Notes: generated by a model from the sequence alone, not told the origin. Positions 29,381-37,740 are shown, counted from the stretch's first letter. The stretch: 64,000 nt of DNA from Hoeflea sp. YIM 152468 (GCF_029210485.1 NZ_JARGET010000031.1:18964-82963); one strand, 5' to 3'. Numbers and translations: made by a program.

Positions 29381-30817
29381 CTACTCCGCCGCTTGCCGGA
29401 CCTGCGAGGCTTCAAGCCAATGGGCGAAATCGGCAAGAGCCCGGCGGGCCATGGCCTGCTTCTTGGCTTTGGCCTTGTCCTTGCCGCGGAAGCGGCCGCC
29501 ACCCTCGGGACGCACGATCGCGCCCGGCTCGAGCGGCGGAAACAGGCCGAAGTTGACATTCATGGGTTGGAACGAGCGCTTGCCGGGTTCATCATCATTG
29601 AGCAGATGGCCGCCGGTGATGTGGTTGAGCAGTGCCCCGAAGGCCGAGGTCAGCGGCGGCGGCGGCAGGGCTTCGCCCAGTCGCTCGGCGGCGGCGAACC
29701 GGCCGGCCAGCAACCCCATGGCGGCGCTTTCGACATAGCCTTCGCAGCCGGTGATCTGGCCGGCAAAGCGCAAGCCCGGACGGCTCTTGAGCTGCAGGGT
29801 GCCATCCAGAAAGCGCGGGGAATTGAGATAGGTGTTGCGGTGCAGACCGCCAAGCCGGGCAAATTCGGCATTCTGGAGCCCCGGAATCATGCGGATGATC
29901 TCAGCCTGGGCGCCGTATTTCAGTTTGGTCTGAAATCCGACCATGTTGTAGAGCGTGCCCAGTGCGTTGTCCTGGCGCAGTTGGACGACGGCGTAGGCCT
30001 TGATGTCGGGCTGATGCGCGTTGGTCAGGCCCATGGGCTTCAGTGGACCATAGCGCAAGGTTTCGCGGCCGCGTTCGGCCATGATCTCGATCGGCAGGCA
30101 GCCATCAAAATAGGGCGTGCCTTCCCATTCCTTGAAACCGGTGGTGTCGCCGGCGATCAGAGCATCGATGAAGGCGTCGTATTGCGGCTTGTCCATCGGG
30201 CAATTGATGTAGTCGCGGCCGGTGCCGCCCGGACCGACCTTGTCGTAACGGGACTGGAACCAGCAGATCGACATGTCGATCGACTCGGTGTGGATGATGG
30301 GTGCAATGGCATCGAAAAATGCCAGCGCATCCTGGCCGGTTTCAGCCGCGATTGCCTCGGCCAGACCGGGTGCGGTCAGCGGACCGGTGGCAATGATGGT
30401 CTGGTCCCATTGCGCCGGGGGAAGGCCGGTGACCTCCTCACGGGCGACAGAAATCAGCGGTTCGGCTTCAATCGCATCGGTGACGGCCTGGGCAAAACCC
30501 TCACGATCAACCGCCAGCGCACCGCCGGCCGGAATTTGGGTCCTGTCGGCGCAGTCCATGATCAGGGAGTTTGCCAATCGCATTTCCGCGTGAATGACGC
30601 CGACCGCGTTGTTTTCGGCATCATCGGACCGAAACGAGTTCGAGCAGACGAGCTCAGCCAGACTGTCGGTCTGGTGGGCCTCCGTGCCGCGCACAGGCCG
30701 CATTTCATGCAGAATTACCGGCAGGCCGCGCCGGGAGATCTGCCAGGCCGCCTCCGAGCCGGCAAGCCCGCCGCCGATGACGTGAATGGGAGCATGGGGA
30801 GAATGTGTCTTGGTCAT
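29381..30817 (-). CDS. trmFO: Folate-dependent tRNA (uracil-54-C5)-methyltransferase TrmFO
   Basis: 478 residues from ATG at 30817 (the frame continues to a GTG at 30832). Makes ribothymidine at position 54 of tRNAs using methylene-THF and FADH2. N-terminal FAD motif is [34 protein letters not shown] and the later [16 protein letters not shown] are typical of TrmFO/GidA-like proteins. Alphaproteobacteria usually carry TrmFO in place of SAM-dependent TrmA. Confidence 0.92.
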   Translation of the reverse strand: MTKTHSPHAPIHVIGGGLAGSEAAWQISRRGLPVILHEMRPVRGTEAHQTDSLAELVCSNSFRSDDAENNAVGVIHAEMRLANSLIMDCADRTQIPAGGALAVDREGFAQAVTDAIEAEPLISVAREEVTGLPPAQWDQTIIATGPLTAPGLAEAIAAETGQDALAFFDAIAPIIHTESIDMSICWFQSRYDKVGPGGTGRDYINCPMDKPQYDAFIDALIAGDTTGFKEWEGTPYFDGCLPIEIMAERGRETLRYGPLKPMGLTNAHQPDIKAYAVVQLRQDNALGTLYNMVGFQTKLKYGAQAEIIRMIPGLQNAEFARLGGLHRNTYLNSPRFLDGTLQLKSRPGLRFAGQITGCEGYVESAAMGLLAGRFAAAERLGEALPPPPLTSAFGALLNHITGGHLLNDDEPGKRSFQPMNVNFGLFPPLEPGAIVRPEGGGRFRGKDKAKAKKQAMARRALADFAHWLEASQVRQAAE

Positions 30818-30927
30818 GCGTTGGCTTACCACGGGCGGGTTGCGGTCTCAAAGATGTTTGTATCCGCCCTGCAAACGGAAACGGCGCCCCAGGGGGACGC
30901 CGTCGCAAACGGTCATTTGGAATGCGA

Positions 30928-31074
30928 TCAGCGGGCCATGCGTCCGCGAGCTGCATTGTGGATATCGAAACGGGTCAGGCCGATGTCGGCCAGGGTTTCG
31001 TTGGAGAGATTGGCAAGCTGCTGAGCGGTCTGGCGGCTTTTCATCCAGCTGCGTGCTCTGGTGAGAATATTCAT
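30928..31074 (-). CDS. DUF1127 small basic protein, copy 1
   Basis: 48 residues: an Arg/Lys-rich helix, then the DUF1127 core LANLSNETLADIGLTRFDIHNAARGRMAR. GGAGG lies 9 bases before the ATG at 31074, so the longer open frame upstream is not used. DUF1127 proteins in alphaproteobacteria are stress- or RNA-related (CcaF1 in Rhodobacter is reported to affect RNA turnover). It is the most divergent of the three copies here, but its promoter region matches the other two. A GC-rich hairpin near 30884-30905 could end its transcript. Confidence 0.8.
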   Translation of the reverse strand: MNILTRARSWMKSRQTAQQLANLSNETLADIGLTRFDIHNAARGRMAR

Positions 31075-31136
31075 GGTCGTTTCCTCCGGTGTGCCCGGTC
31101 CGGGCGTGATCTGGGTTTCATCAATTTGATGCCCAT

Positions 31137-31170
31137 AATATAGGCGATTGCTGCCTGATTGTGCAGCGCA
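31137..31170 (-). promoter_or_regulatory. Conserved DUF1127 promoter-like motif, copy 1
   Basis: On the minus strand: TGCGC-TGCACAAT, 13 bases, CCTATATT, with the -10-like end 62 bases from the start codon. The same arrangement precedes the other two DUF1127 genes. CCTATAT resembles the -10 element of alphaproteobacterial RpoH-type promoters; the upstream box is not the classic CTTG. Confidence 0.6.
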
Positions 31171-31306
31171 ATAACTGCAAGACTGATATGCGCGCCTGGT
31201 ATGGCTTGATTCGCCTATATCGACATCTGCTGCAGGTGTGTTGCGCCGTGCGGGCTGGTGCCCCGAGGTCGGTGCGATGGGAGAGCCGCAGTTTGCATTG
31301 ACGGTG

Positions 31307-31344
31307 GGCTCAAACAATAACAGCGCCCTGTTGCCGGGGCGCCG
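31307..31344 (-). terminator. Terminator of DUF1127 copy 2
   Basis: A GC-rich stem (CGGCGCCC / GGGCGCTG on the minus strand) is followed by GTTATTGTTTGAGCC. The same 3' flank, with one base difference, follows the last hairpin behind DUF1127 copy 3 (35151-35166). On the plus strand a TTTT also follows, so it may work in both directions. Confidence 0.65.
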
Positions 31345-31385
31345 TTTTGATGTCCGGTCAGAAAACCGGGCAGGCATTGTTCAGA

Positions 31386-31532
31386 TTAATTGCTGGGGCG
31401 GCGGGAAACAAACGGAATATCGCCGCGGGAAATGCCCAGGTCGTTGAGTTCGCGTTCTGACATGCGGGACAGCTCATTGACGGTGTTGCGATAGTCGCGC
31501 CAGTCTCTGTAAGCCTTGCGGAAGTTCATCAT
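31386..31532 (-). CDS. DUF1127 small basic protein, copy 2
   Basis: 48 residues, starting MMNFRKAYRDWRDYRNT with the core ELSRMSERELNDLGISRGDIPFV and a basic end. AAGGA lies 7 bases before the first ATG. Closely similar to copy 3 (SERELND-G-R-DIPFV-RR in both). It is divergent from the TRAP operon. Promoter motif, short leader, gene and terminator form a compact unit. Confidence 0.82.
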   Translation of the reverse strand: MMNFRKAYRDWRDYRNTVNELSRMSERELNDLGISRGDIPFVSRRPSN

Positions 31533-31593
31533 GGTGTTTTCCTTTCACTGTGGCGTCCGGCGTGATGGCCGGCTGCCGTGTTCCATTGCCCTC

Positions 31594-31627
31594 AATATAG
31601 GTCCGGCCGATCCAATTGTGCAGTGCG
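31594..31627 (-). promoter_or_regulatory. Conserved DUF1127 promoter-like motif, copy 2
   Basis: Minus strand: CGCAC-TGCACAAT, 13 bases, CCTATATT. Identical spacing to copies 1 and 3; the -10-like box ends 61 bases from the start codon. Confidence 0.6.
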
Positions 31628-32000
31628 GAAGAACGCAATGGAGCCATGCATCCGATGCATTGCGGGTTAACGGCATGCCGCTTGTCGGTCACGCCCGCCA
31701 AACCCAACTGACGAGTGAAGGACCGGGTCAGGCCGCAGGGCACTGTCGGGCGGTCTGGCGACGGGTAGACGTTCACCCGCCTTGCCCGCACAATCGGTCA
31801 CCGTTCAGGCGGCAGCAGAGGTCTTGCCATGGCCTTTTCTGGCGGCGCCGGGAGAGGTGGAACCTGAAGATGCTTGAGGATTAAAACATTTGCAATTCAG
31901 GTAATGTATGCATACACATATTAAATATGGCCATGTTTCCTCGGGATACCGGGCCATTTCGGTTTGTTTACATTCGAGCGCATATTTCTGGGAGGAAGTC
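31628..32000. other. Divergent intergenic region between DUF1127 copy 2 and the TRAP operon
   Basis: 373 bases without a credible gene. The left part is GC-rich. The right 130 bases are AT-rich and should hold the TRAP operon promoter, a 12-bp palindrome at 31905-31916 and GGAGGAAG before dctP. Confidence 0.5.
31905..31916 (+). promoter_or_regulatory. Palindromic operator candidate upstream of the TRAP operon
   Basis: TGTATGCATACA is a perfect 12-bp palindrome 85 bases before the dctP start, in an AT-rich stretch following a TTGCAA that could be a -35. Sites of this TGTAT-n-ATACA type are typical for GntR/FadR-family regulators of uptake operons. No such regulator is encoded in the window. 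Confidence 0.45.
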
Positions 32001-32957
32001 ATGTATTTACGTTCAATGGCAGCGGCTGCTGCAATTCTCGTCGCGTTTCCGGTCGCTGCCGAAGAGGTGGTGCTGCGCGGCGTTTCCGCATTCGGGCTCC
32101 AAACCAATTTTTCCCGTGATTTCGTCGCTTTCACCGAGTGGGTGAACGAGAACGGCAAGGGTGAGATTCAGATCGATCTGCTGGGTGGTCCTGAAGCTGT
32201 GCCGACGTTTGAACTTGGAAATGCGGTCCAGACCGGGGTCGTGGATATCGCCAACAACACCAGTGCATTTTATGGCAATCTGGTTCCGGCCGGTGACGCC
32301 TTGCATTTGGCGCAGAACACCATTCAGGATCAGCGCGCCAATGGCTGTTACGAGGCCATTGACCGCATTCACCAGGAGCAAATGAACGTCAAGTTCCTCG
32401 CCCGGACGGGTGATTACACGCCGTATCATCTGTACCTGACCAAGCCGATCGACACCCCGGACCTTACAGGGCTGACCTTGCGGACAACACCGGTGTATCG
32501 CGCCATGTTCGAGAAGCTGGGCGCCACCCTGGTGCAGACCGCTCCAGGAGAGGTCTACACGGCGCTGGAACGCGGCTCCATTGATGGCTACGGCTGGCCA
32601 AGCCAGGGCATTCTGGACCTGGGCTGGCATGAGAAGACAGCCTATCGTGTCGATCCGGGTTTTTATCAGGTCGACGTCAACTTCCTGGTCAATCTTGACA
32701 CCTGGGGGACCCTCACCGACGCGCAAAAGGCGGTGCTGGAGCAGGGTGCAGCCTGGATAGAGGCGCGAAACCAGCTCAACATCGAGCGCAATGTGTCCGA
32801 GTTCAAGGCCCAGGCCGATGCGGGTATCGAAACCATCACCTTTGAGGGTGACGACGCAGCCAAATGGATCGATACCGCTCAAACCGAGGGCTGGGCGAAA
32901 GTGACCGAGATCGACGCTGCGCTTTCCGCTGAACTGCGTTCGTGCATGAGCAAGTAA
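32001..32957 (+). CDS. dctP: TRAP transporter substrate-binding protein (DctP family)
   Basis: 318 residues from the ATG at 32001 (GGAGGAAG just upstream). Signal peptide ends near VAAEE. The rest is a periplasmic DctP-type receptor: LLGGPEAVPTFELGNAVQTGVVDIANN and the ligand-contact region GLTLRTTPVYRAMFEKLGATLVQTAPGEVYTALERGSIDG, where the Arg in LRTTP usually binds a carboxylate. The substrate is therefore probably an organic acid, identity unknown. First gene of dctPQM. Confidence 0.88.
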   Translation: MYLRSMAAAAAILVAFPVAAEEVVLRGVSAFGLQTNFSRDFVAFTEWVNENGKGEIQIDLLGGPEAVPTFELGNAVQTGVVDIANNTSAFYGNLVPAGDALHLAQNTIQDQRANGCYEAIDRIHQEQMNVKFLARTGDYTPYHLYLTKPIDTPDLTGLTLRTTPVYRAMFEKLGATLVQTAPGEVYTALERGSIDGYGWPSQGILDLGWHEKTAYRVDPGFYQVDVNFLVNLDTWGTLTDAQKAVLEQGAAWIEARNQLNIERNVSEFKAQADAGIETITFEGDDAAKWIDTAQTEGWAKVTEIDAALSAELRSCMSK

Positions 32958-33005
32958 GCCGAACGGGGGGCGGCGTTGCCGCTCCCCGCCACGATAGGTG
33001 CGGTG

Positions 33006-33506
33006 ATGAAAAAACTTGATGCTTTTTTTGATGCGCTTCTGCTTTTCCTTGCGCGTCTTGCGGCGATCATTCTGGCTTCCATCGCTGTGGTTATCCCGGT
33101 GAACATGGCGCTCAAGAAACTGGGACTGCCGATGATCTATGGCGCGCTCGACGCCATCGAGTACGGACTTCTGGCCGCGACCTTTCTGGCCGCCCCGTGG
33201 GTCCTGTCGATCAATGGGCACGTTCAGGTAGACCTGGTCACCGAAGCGCTTTCCGCCCGCGCCCGGCGTGTCCTATCCATAGGGGCGTGGCTGGTGGCGG
33301 GAATCGTGTCCGCGGCTCTTGCCTGGTACGCGTTTGAGGCGCTGCAAGCCTCCTATCTCCGTGGCGCGACGATCCGAAAAGCCTTCGCAATCCCGGAATG
33401 GTGGACGCTGGTCATGCTGCCGGTTTGCCTGATCCTTTGCGCGATCGAGTTTGCGCGCAAAATTCTGCGTCCGTCACTGCCACCGGTTTCTAAAGCAGGG
33501 CTATAG
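33006..33506 (+). CDS. dctQ: TRAP transporter small membrane subunit (DctQ)
   Basis: 166 residues with four membrane segments, the usual layout of the DctQ subunit (DUF1127 is unrelated to it). Conserved WVLSINGHVQVDLVTEAL lies after TM2. The start is taken at 33006 (MKKLDAFF); the frame extends 10 codons upstream. It stabilises the large subunit in sodium-driven uptake. dctM starts 9 bases later. Confidence 0.85.
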   Translation: MKKLDAFFDALLLFLARLAAIILASIAVVIPVNMALKKLGLPMIYGALDAIEYGLLAATFLAAPWVLSINGHVQVDLVTEALSARARRVLSIGAWLVAGIVSAALAWYAFEALQASYLRGATIRKAFAIPEWWTLVMLPVCLILCAIEFARKILRPSLPPVSKAGL

Positions 33507-33515
33507 GAAACAATC

Positions 33516-34832
33516 ATGGATTGGGTGCTTACTCTCACACTTATGCTCGGTGGGCTGATGCTGCTTCTGCTGGCAGGCCTGCCGGTCGCATTTGCCTTCA
33601 TCACAGTCACGATGGTGGGCGCGTTTGAAGTGTTGGGTGGCGAACGCGGTTTTGTGCAATTGGCCCGAAACGCAACCCAGACAGTGTCAAATTTCCAACT
33701 CGCGCCCATTCCCCTGTTCATTCTCATGGGGGAAATCCTTTTCCACTCCGGGGTCGCGCACCGCGCCATTGATGCGATCGAGCGGGTTGTCACCAGAGTT
33801 CCGGGCCGATTGTCGGTGGTGACCATTTTCGGGGGAACGGTGTTTGCAGCGCTTTCGGGTTCCACAATAGCCAACACTGCCATGCTGGGGTCGACCCTGC
33901 TGCCCGGCATGCTCAGGAAGGGCTACCATCCATCGCTCGCCATGGGGCCGATCATGGCCTCCGGCGCGATCGCGATGCTTATTCCCCCCTCGGCCCTTGC
34001 GGTGCTGGTCGGAAGCCTGGCCGGCATATCGATTTCCGGGCTGTTGATTGCCGGGGTCTTGCCTGCATTGGCTCTGGCAGTGCTCTTCGTTGTTTATGTC
34101 GTCATTCGCTGCATCGTGAATCCGGGGCTTGCGCCGACGGAAGATCTGCCGGACATCAGTCTGGCCGAGCGCTGGCGGCCGTTCTTCATCTATGTGCTGC
34201 CGCTGTCACTGATGTTTTTCGTTGTCATCGGATCGCTTCTCGCGGGAGTGGCCACGCCCACCGAATCGGCAGCCCTTGGCTGCATCGCGGCTGTGGTGCT
34301 GAGTTTGTGTTACCGCGCCTTAAGCTTCGAAAACATTCATCGCGCGCTCATGGAAACCGTCAAGCTTTCAGTGATGATCCTGTTCATCATTGCCGCCAGC
34401 CAGACATTTGCGCAGGTCTTGTCTTTCAGCGGTGCAACCGGCGGCTTCATCAAGATGGTGAATCTGATCGAACCGACGCCGACGATGGTCTTGATTGGTA
34501 TGGTCCTCATCCTGTTGTTTTTGGGATGTTTCATTGATCAGGTCTCGATGCTGATGATTACCGTCCCGATCTTCGTTCCTCTCGCAGCAAATGCGCAGAT
34601 CAATGAGTTGGTGCTTGGCGTCACCTATCTTCTCACCATGGAGATTGGTTTGCTGACGCCACCGTTCGGGCTGCTGCTTTTTGTCATGCGCGGGGTTGCG
34701 CCCGACACCATCAGCATGCGCAATATCTATGCCGCGGTAACCCCGTTTGTGTTCATCAAGCTGGCGGTATTGGCGCTCATCGTATGGCAACCGGCCTTCA
34801 GCACCTGGCTGCCCGATCAAATTTTCGATTAG
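33516..34832 (+). CDS. dctM: TRAP transporter large permease (DctM)
   Basis: 438 residues, about 12 membrane segments. Typical DctM signatures: LAGLPVAFAFITVTMVG, PLFILMGEILFHSGVA, FAALSGSTIANTAMLGSTLLPGM, IPPSALAVLVGSLAGISISGLLIAGVLPAL and LTPPFGLLLFVMRGVAP. With DctP and DctQ it forms a complete tripartite secondary importer driven by Na+ or H+. Nothing recognisable as a terminator follows. Confidence 0.92.
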   Translation: MDWVLTLTLMLGGLMLLLLAGLPVAFAFITVTMVGAFEVLGGERGFVQLARNATQTVSNFQLAPIPLFILMGEILFHSGVAHRAIDAIERVVTRVPGRLSVVTIFGGTVFAALSGSTIANTAMLGSTLLPGMLRKGYHPSLAMGPIMASGAIAMLIPPSALAVLVGSLAGISISGLLIAGVLPALALAVLFVVYVVIRCIVNPGLAPTEDLPDISLAERWRPFFIYVLPLSLMFFVVIGSLLAGVATPTESAALGCIAAVVLSLCYRALSFENIHRALMETVKLSVMILFIIAASQTFAQVLSFSGATGGFIKMVNLIEPTPTMVLIGMVLILLFLGCFIDQVSMLMITVPIFVPLAANAQINELVLGVTYLLTMEIGLLTPPFGLLLFVMRGVAPDTISMRNIYAAVTPFVFIKLAVLALIVWQPAFSTWLPDQIFD

Positions 34833-35160
34833 ACCGTGCCGCGAAGCGTAAGACGCAGTCTGCCGCAAGGAGTTTGTGGGCGGAGAAGGATTGTCGCAGG
34901 GCATGGTTTTGCGCGCCGGTGAAGACGATACCGTCATCCGGCCCTGGTCGGCAGCACATTTGAGCCATCAGAATCCGAATCCGTCCTGGTCGGCGCACGA
35001 TGCTCTGTGTCCGGCTTCTCAAAAGGGCTGGCTCTTCTGCCTTGGCCGTCCGACACGTGCAGATCGCGGTCAAAGGCCCGCAGGGGGGAATGCAAGTGGA
35101 CCGGGTCAACATCTTGCACGGAGATGGATGGGGCGCGTTGCCAGTTGGTTGGCTCAAACA
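34833..35160. other. Intergenic region after the TRAP operon, no gene seen
   Basis: 328 bases. Open frames here look like chance readings with no family features. On the minus strand this is the region beyond the terminator-like third hairpin of the anti-SD RNA. Confidence 0.5.
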
Positions 35161-35280
35161 AATAACGCCCACCGGGGGAGGAGGATCCGGTGGGCGTCAT
35201 TTTAAATGACTGACGCTCGGGAGGAGGGTGAACGTCAGTCGCATCGAAGTGGCCATTGGGAGGAGGAGGTGGCCACTCCG
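35161..35280 (-). ncRNA. Tandem anti-Shine-Dalgarno hairpin RNA (CcsR / 'cuckoo'-like), three stem-loops
   Basis: Just downstream of DUF1127 copy 3 on its strand are three perfect stem-loops: 35248-35277 (8-bp stem AGTGGCCA/TGGCCACT), 35208-35240 (8-bp stem GACTGACG/CGTCAGTC) and 35165-35197 (11-bp stem ACGCCCACCGG). Each loop contains CCTCCTCCC, complementary to the Shine-Dalgarno core. The last stem is followed by a T-rich tail and may terminate. Stress-induced CcsR sRNAs of Rhodobacter, processed from the 3' part of a DUF1127 (ccaF1) mRNA, and the rhizobial cuckoo/alpha-r14-type RNAs have this motif and context. The mRNA targets here are unknown. Confidence 0.78.
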
Positions 35281-35293
35281 AATTCCTTAAACT

Positions 35294-35434
35294 CTAGGAG
35301 GCGCGCCGCGCGACGAATGGAATGTCGCTGCGTGTCATGCCTATGTCGTTCAACTCGCGTTCGCTAAGCCTGTTAAGCTCGACGCAGGTCTCACGATATT
35401 TACGCCAGCTGGCGTAGGAGCGGATCAAATTCAT
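35294..35434 (-). CDS. DUF1127 small basic protein, copy 3 (CcaF1-like by context)
   Basis: 46 residues, MNLIRSYASWRKYRETCVEL followed by the core NRLSERELNDIGMTRSDIPFVARRAS. GGGAGAG precedes the ATG at 35434 by 6 bases; the longer frame upstream runs into the promoter. It is followed 14 bases after the stop by the three anti-SD hairpins, the same order as ccaF1-ccsR in Rhodobacter, so protein and sRNAs are likely made from one transcript. Confidence 0.85.
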   Translation of the reverse strand: MNLIRSYASWRKYRETCVELNRLSERELNDIGMTRSDIPFVARRAS

Positions 35435-35494
35435 GGATACTCTCCCTCTGTCCTGCTGTTTTCTGGTTCGCCACCGTGGCGTTCCGATGTTTTG

Positions 35495-35528
35495 AACATA
35501 GGGGGCTTTGCTCGATTTGTGCAGTGCA
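35495..35528 (-). promoter_or_regulatory. Conserved DUF1127 promoter-like motif, copy 3
   Basis: Minus strand: TGCAC-TGCACAAA, 13 bases, CCTATGTT, 60 bases before the DUF1127 copy 3 start. Same spacing as copies 1 and 2. It would drive both the protein and the downstream hairpin RNA. Confidence 0.6.
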
Positions 35529-35650
35529 ATATTCTCATGGAAGCTATTCGGCAATTGCATAGCTCAAGCCAAACTGCCTGAACTGAGTGCATGCAAAGGC
35601 AAAGCCGATGATTTCTGTCTCCTCATTTGGCGCAGGGTATGGGATAGAGA

Positions 35651-36808
35651 ATGGTTCGGACCTCGTTGATGCCATTTTTTCGAAAGAATCACCTCATGTT
35701 CCGCAGATATTTGTGCCGCGAGATCGATCAATGGACCCAGGCCGGATTGTTGCAGCCAGGGCAGGGCGCCGAGTTGCTGGCGGATCACGACCGGCGGCAC
35801 ACCGGTTTCAAGCTCTCGAGTGTTCTCGCCATCCTCGCGGCTGTGCTGTTCGGGGCTGCGGTGATTGCCCTTGTTGCGGCCAATTGGGACGCGATAGCCC
35901 GCCCGCTCCGGGTCGGAATGATTTTCCTCTTCATCCTTTCGGGACTTTTCACCGCGGCTGTGGCCTTGCGCAGAGGCGCGGGATGGCTATCGGAGGCGGC
36001 TCTGGTGTTTGCGCTGCTGTGCCATGGTGCAGGCATCGCGCTCACGGGTCAGATGTACCATCTGAGCGGGGATGAAGCGGCGTTCATGTTGGTGTGGACG
36101 TCTGCTGCGCTGGTTGTATCGTTTTGCTTCCGTTCGCCAATGGCGGCGGTTGGAGCCGGACTCCTGGCATTCGGTTACCTGCTGGCGCAATCGGCAGCGT
36201 TCGGATCACGCGCGGCAGACGTGAGCGATGTAGCCGGGTATCTCACGGTTGTGGTCCTGGCCCTTGTTGTCGGTCTGGCGAGCTGGCGATCGCGCTCGAC
36301 AGTGGCGGCTCACCTCTGCGCGTTGATCCTGATCGGCTGGGTCGTGTGGGTCGTGGATGACACAACGGATCTGGATCTTGGCTATGTGCTGGCTGCAATC
36401 GGCGCGGTAGCGTTTGGCATCGGCTCCCTGGGCGCTTCCCGGCTCGGGGGCGGGGTGGTGCGCCATGGAACCGTGTCAGCCTATGGGGCGGTTCTGTTTC
36501 TATCCGGGCTGATTGCGATTCAGGTAGAGCTTGCCGATCCCGGACTGGTCAGCGAAATTGTGCTTGCTGCGTTGGTCATGCTGGCCAGTGTCGCCATTGT
36601 TGCCGTCGCCGGTGGCGACAACCGCTTCATCCGCCGGTTTGCCTATTTCACCTTCGCCGGCGAAACCATTTATGTGGTTGGGGAAACCTTGGGCTCGCTG
36701 CTGGGAAGCGCCGGTTTTCTGTTTCTGGGCGGGCTGGTGCTGGCCGTTATCGCCTTTGCGGTGATGAAGATTGAAAAAAGGTTCAAGGCCGGGGAGGGCC
36801 GGTCATGA
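35651..36808 (+). CDS. DUF2157 polytopic membrane protein
   Basis: Up to 385 residues. A short N-terminal soluble part (REIDQWTQAGLLQPGQGAELLADHDRR) is typical of DUF2157, followed by about ten to twelve membrane segments. Function unknown for the family. Start uncertain: ATG at 35651 or, closer to the conserved segment, ATG at 35696. It overlaps the next gene by ATGA; DUF2157 and GDYXXLXY genes are regularly paired. Confidence 0.75.
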   Translation: MVRTSLMPFFRKNHLMFRRYLCREIDQWTQAGLLQPGQGAELLADHDRRHTGFKLSSVLAILAAVLFGAAVIALVAANWDAIARPLRVGMIFLFILSGLFTAAVALRRGAGWLSEAALVFALLCHGAGIALTGQMYHLSGDEAAFMLVWTSAALVVSFCFRSPMAAVGAGLLAFGYLLAQSAAFGSRAADVSDVAGYLTVVVLALVVGLASWRSRSTVAAHLCALILIGWVVWVVDDTTDLDLGYVLAAIGAVAFGIGSLGASRLGGGVVRHGTVSAYGAVLFLSGLIAIQVELADPGLVSEIVLAALVMLASVAIVAVAGGDNRFIRRFAYFTFAGETIYVVGETLGSLLGSAGFLFLGGLVLAVIAFAVMKIEKRFKAGEGRS

Positions 36809-37416
36809 CAGCCATCAGCCAGATGTTACGCCGAGACATCAACCCGTTCATCGCCGCAATGATCTGCGCGATTGTGCTGATCGGCATGCTCGGGGTGATG
36901 ATTGGTGGCCGCGTCGCCATCCTGCGCAATGGCTTCGAGGTGGTGCTCAAGGCCGCGCCGGTTGATCCCAGGGATCTGATGCGGGGCGACTATGTCGAGC
37001 TGCGCTACGAAGACATCTCGATGGTCAATGGCGCGCTGCTGGCAGCGGATTGGCCAAAAGAGGACACCTATGCACAGCTCTGGCTGACGCTGGAGCGCAG
37101 CGGTGAAGATCGGCTGGGAAAACCTTCTGCACTCTCGCTGCGGCAACCAGACTATCGGCTTCCCGGTGCCGTCTATTTGAAAAGCAAGCCGGTGATGGTG
37201 TATGCGGATGACCGGGAGCGCGCCGGGGAGGTGATGTTCCCGCTCCGCTTCGGCATCGAGCGTTATTATGTGCCCGAAGGCGAAGGGCTGGAGATCGAGT
37301 CAGCCCGCAATGATGGCAGGACAACGGTTGCGGTGCGGATATCGCAGTCGGGCAAAGCACAAATCGCGCGTCTGATGATTGATGGGGAGACGCTCTATAG
37401 CGAGCCGCTGTACTGA
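36805..37416 (+). CDS. GDYXXLXY-domain membrane-anchored protein
   Basis: 203 residues. One N-terminal membrane helix (FIAAMICAIVLIGMLGVMIGG), then a periplasmic domain carrying the family-naming motif: PRDLMRGDYVELRYE (near residue 60). A second conserved part, FGIERYYVPEGEGLEIE, follows. Function unknown; translationally coupled to the DUF2157 gene, so probably a complex. Confidence 0.78.
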   Translation: MTAISQMLRRDINPFIAAMICAIVLIGMLGVMIGGRVAILRNGFEVVLKAAPVDPRDLMRGDYVELRYEDISMVNGALLAADWPKEDTYAQLWLTLERSGEDRLGKPSALSLRQPDYRLPGAVYLKSKPVMVYADDRERAGEVMFPLRFGIERYYVPEGEGLEIESARNDGRTTVAVRISQSGKAQIARLMIDGETLYSEPLY

Positions 37417-37565
37417 AAAGAGCTCGCATTTTGCTCCGTCAGCGCGTTCTGGGCAAAAAGCCTCGGATGTGCGGTCATTTTTCCTTTGATCGTGACCGAA
37501 CGGGTGATATAGAGCGACCGCGTTCAGGGTCGCCTCGCGCAAGCGTGGTTTTGCGGCCCTAAGAA

Positions 37566-37649
<84 letters not shown>

Positions 37650-37705
37650 GTTTATAGTCCGGTCTGGCTGGCGCCGAGCGCACAGGACGACGGGGCGAGT
37701 ACGAG

Positions 37706-37740
37706 AAGGCACCGAACCGGCTGTTCCGGTCTGGTGCCTT
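37706..37740 (+). terminator. Strong hairpin between tRNA-Leu and tig
   Basis: Stem AAGGCACC/GGTGCCTT with an inner CCGG/CCGG helix and a 5-base loop. There is no T-run after it, so it is either a weak terminator for the tRNA transcript or a structure in the tig leader. Confidence 0.4.

Noticed and set aside
30884..30905. GC-rich hairpin between DUF1127 copy 1 and trmFO as a firm terminator.
   Set aside because: The stem has a bulge and a very small loop and lacks a clear T-run; mentioned only as a possibility in the gene entry.
29393..31024. A 543-codon plus-strand open frame opposite trmFO.
   Set aside because: Antisense to an unambiguous TrmFO; no recognisable domain.
35161..35280. Plus-strand reading of the hairpins: three loops with GGGAGGAGG, like a CsrA/RsmA-sequestering RNA.
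   Set aside because: The cluster lies directly downstream of a minus-strand DUF1127 gene, the third stem has a T-rich tail only on the minus strand, and known relatives use the CCUCCUCCC sense.
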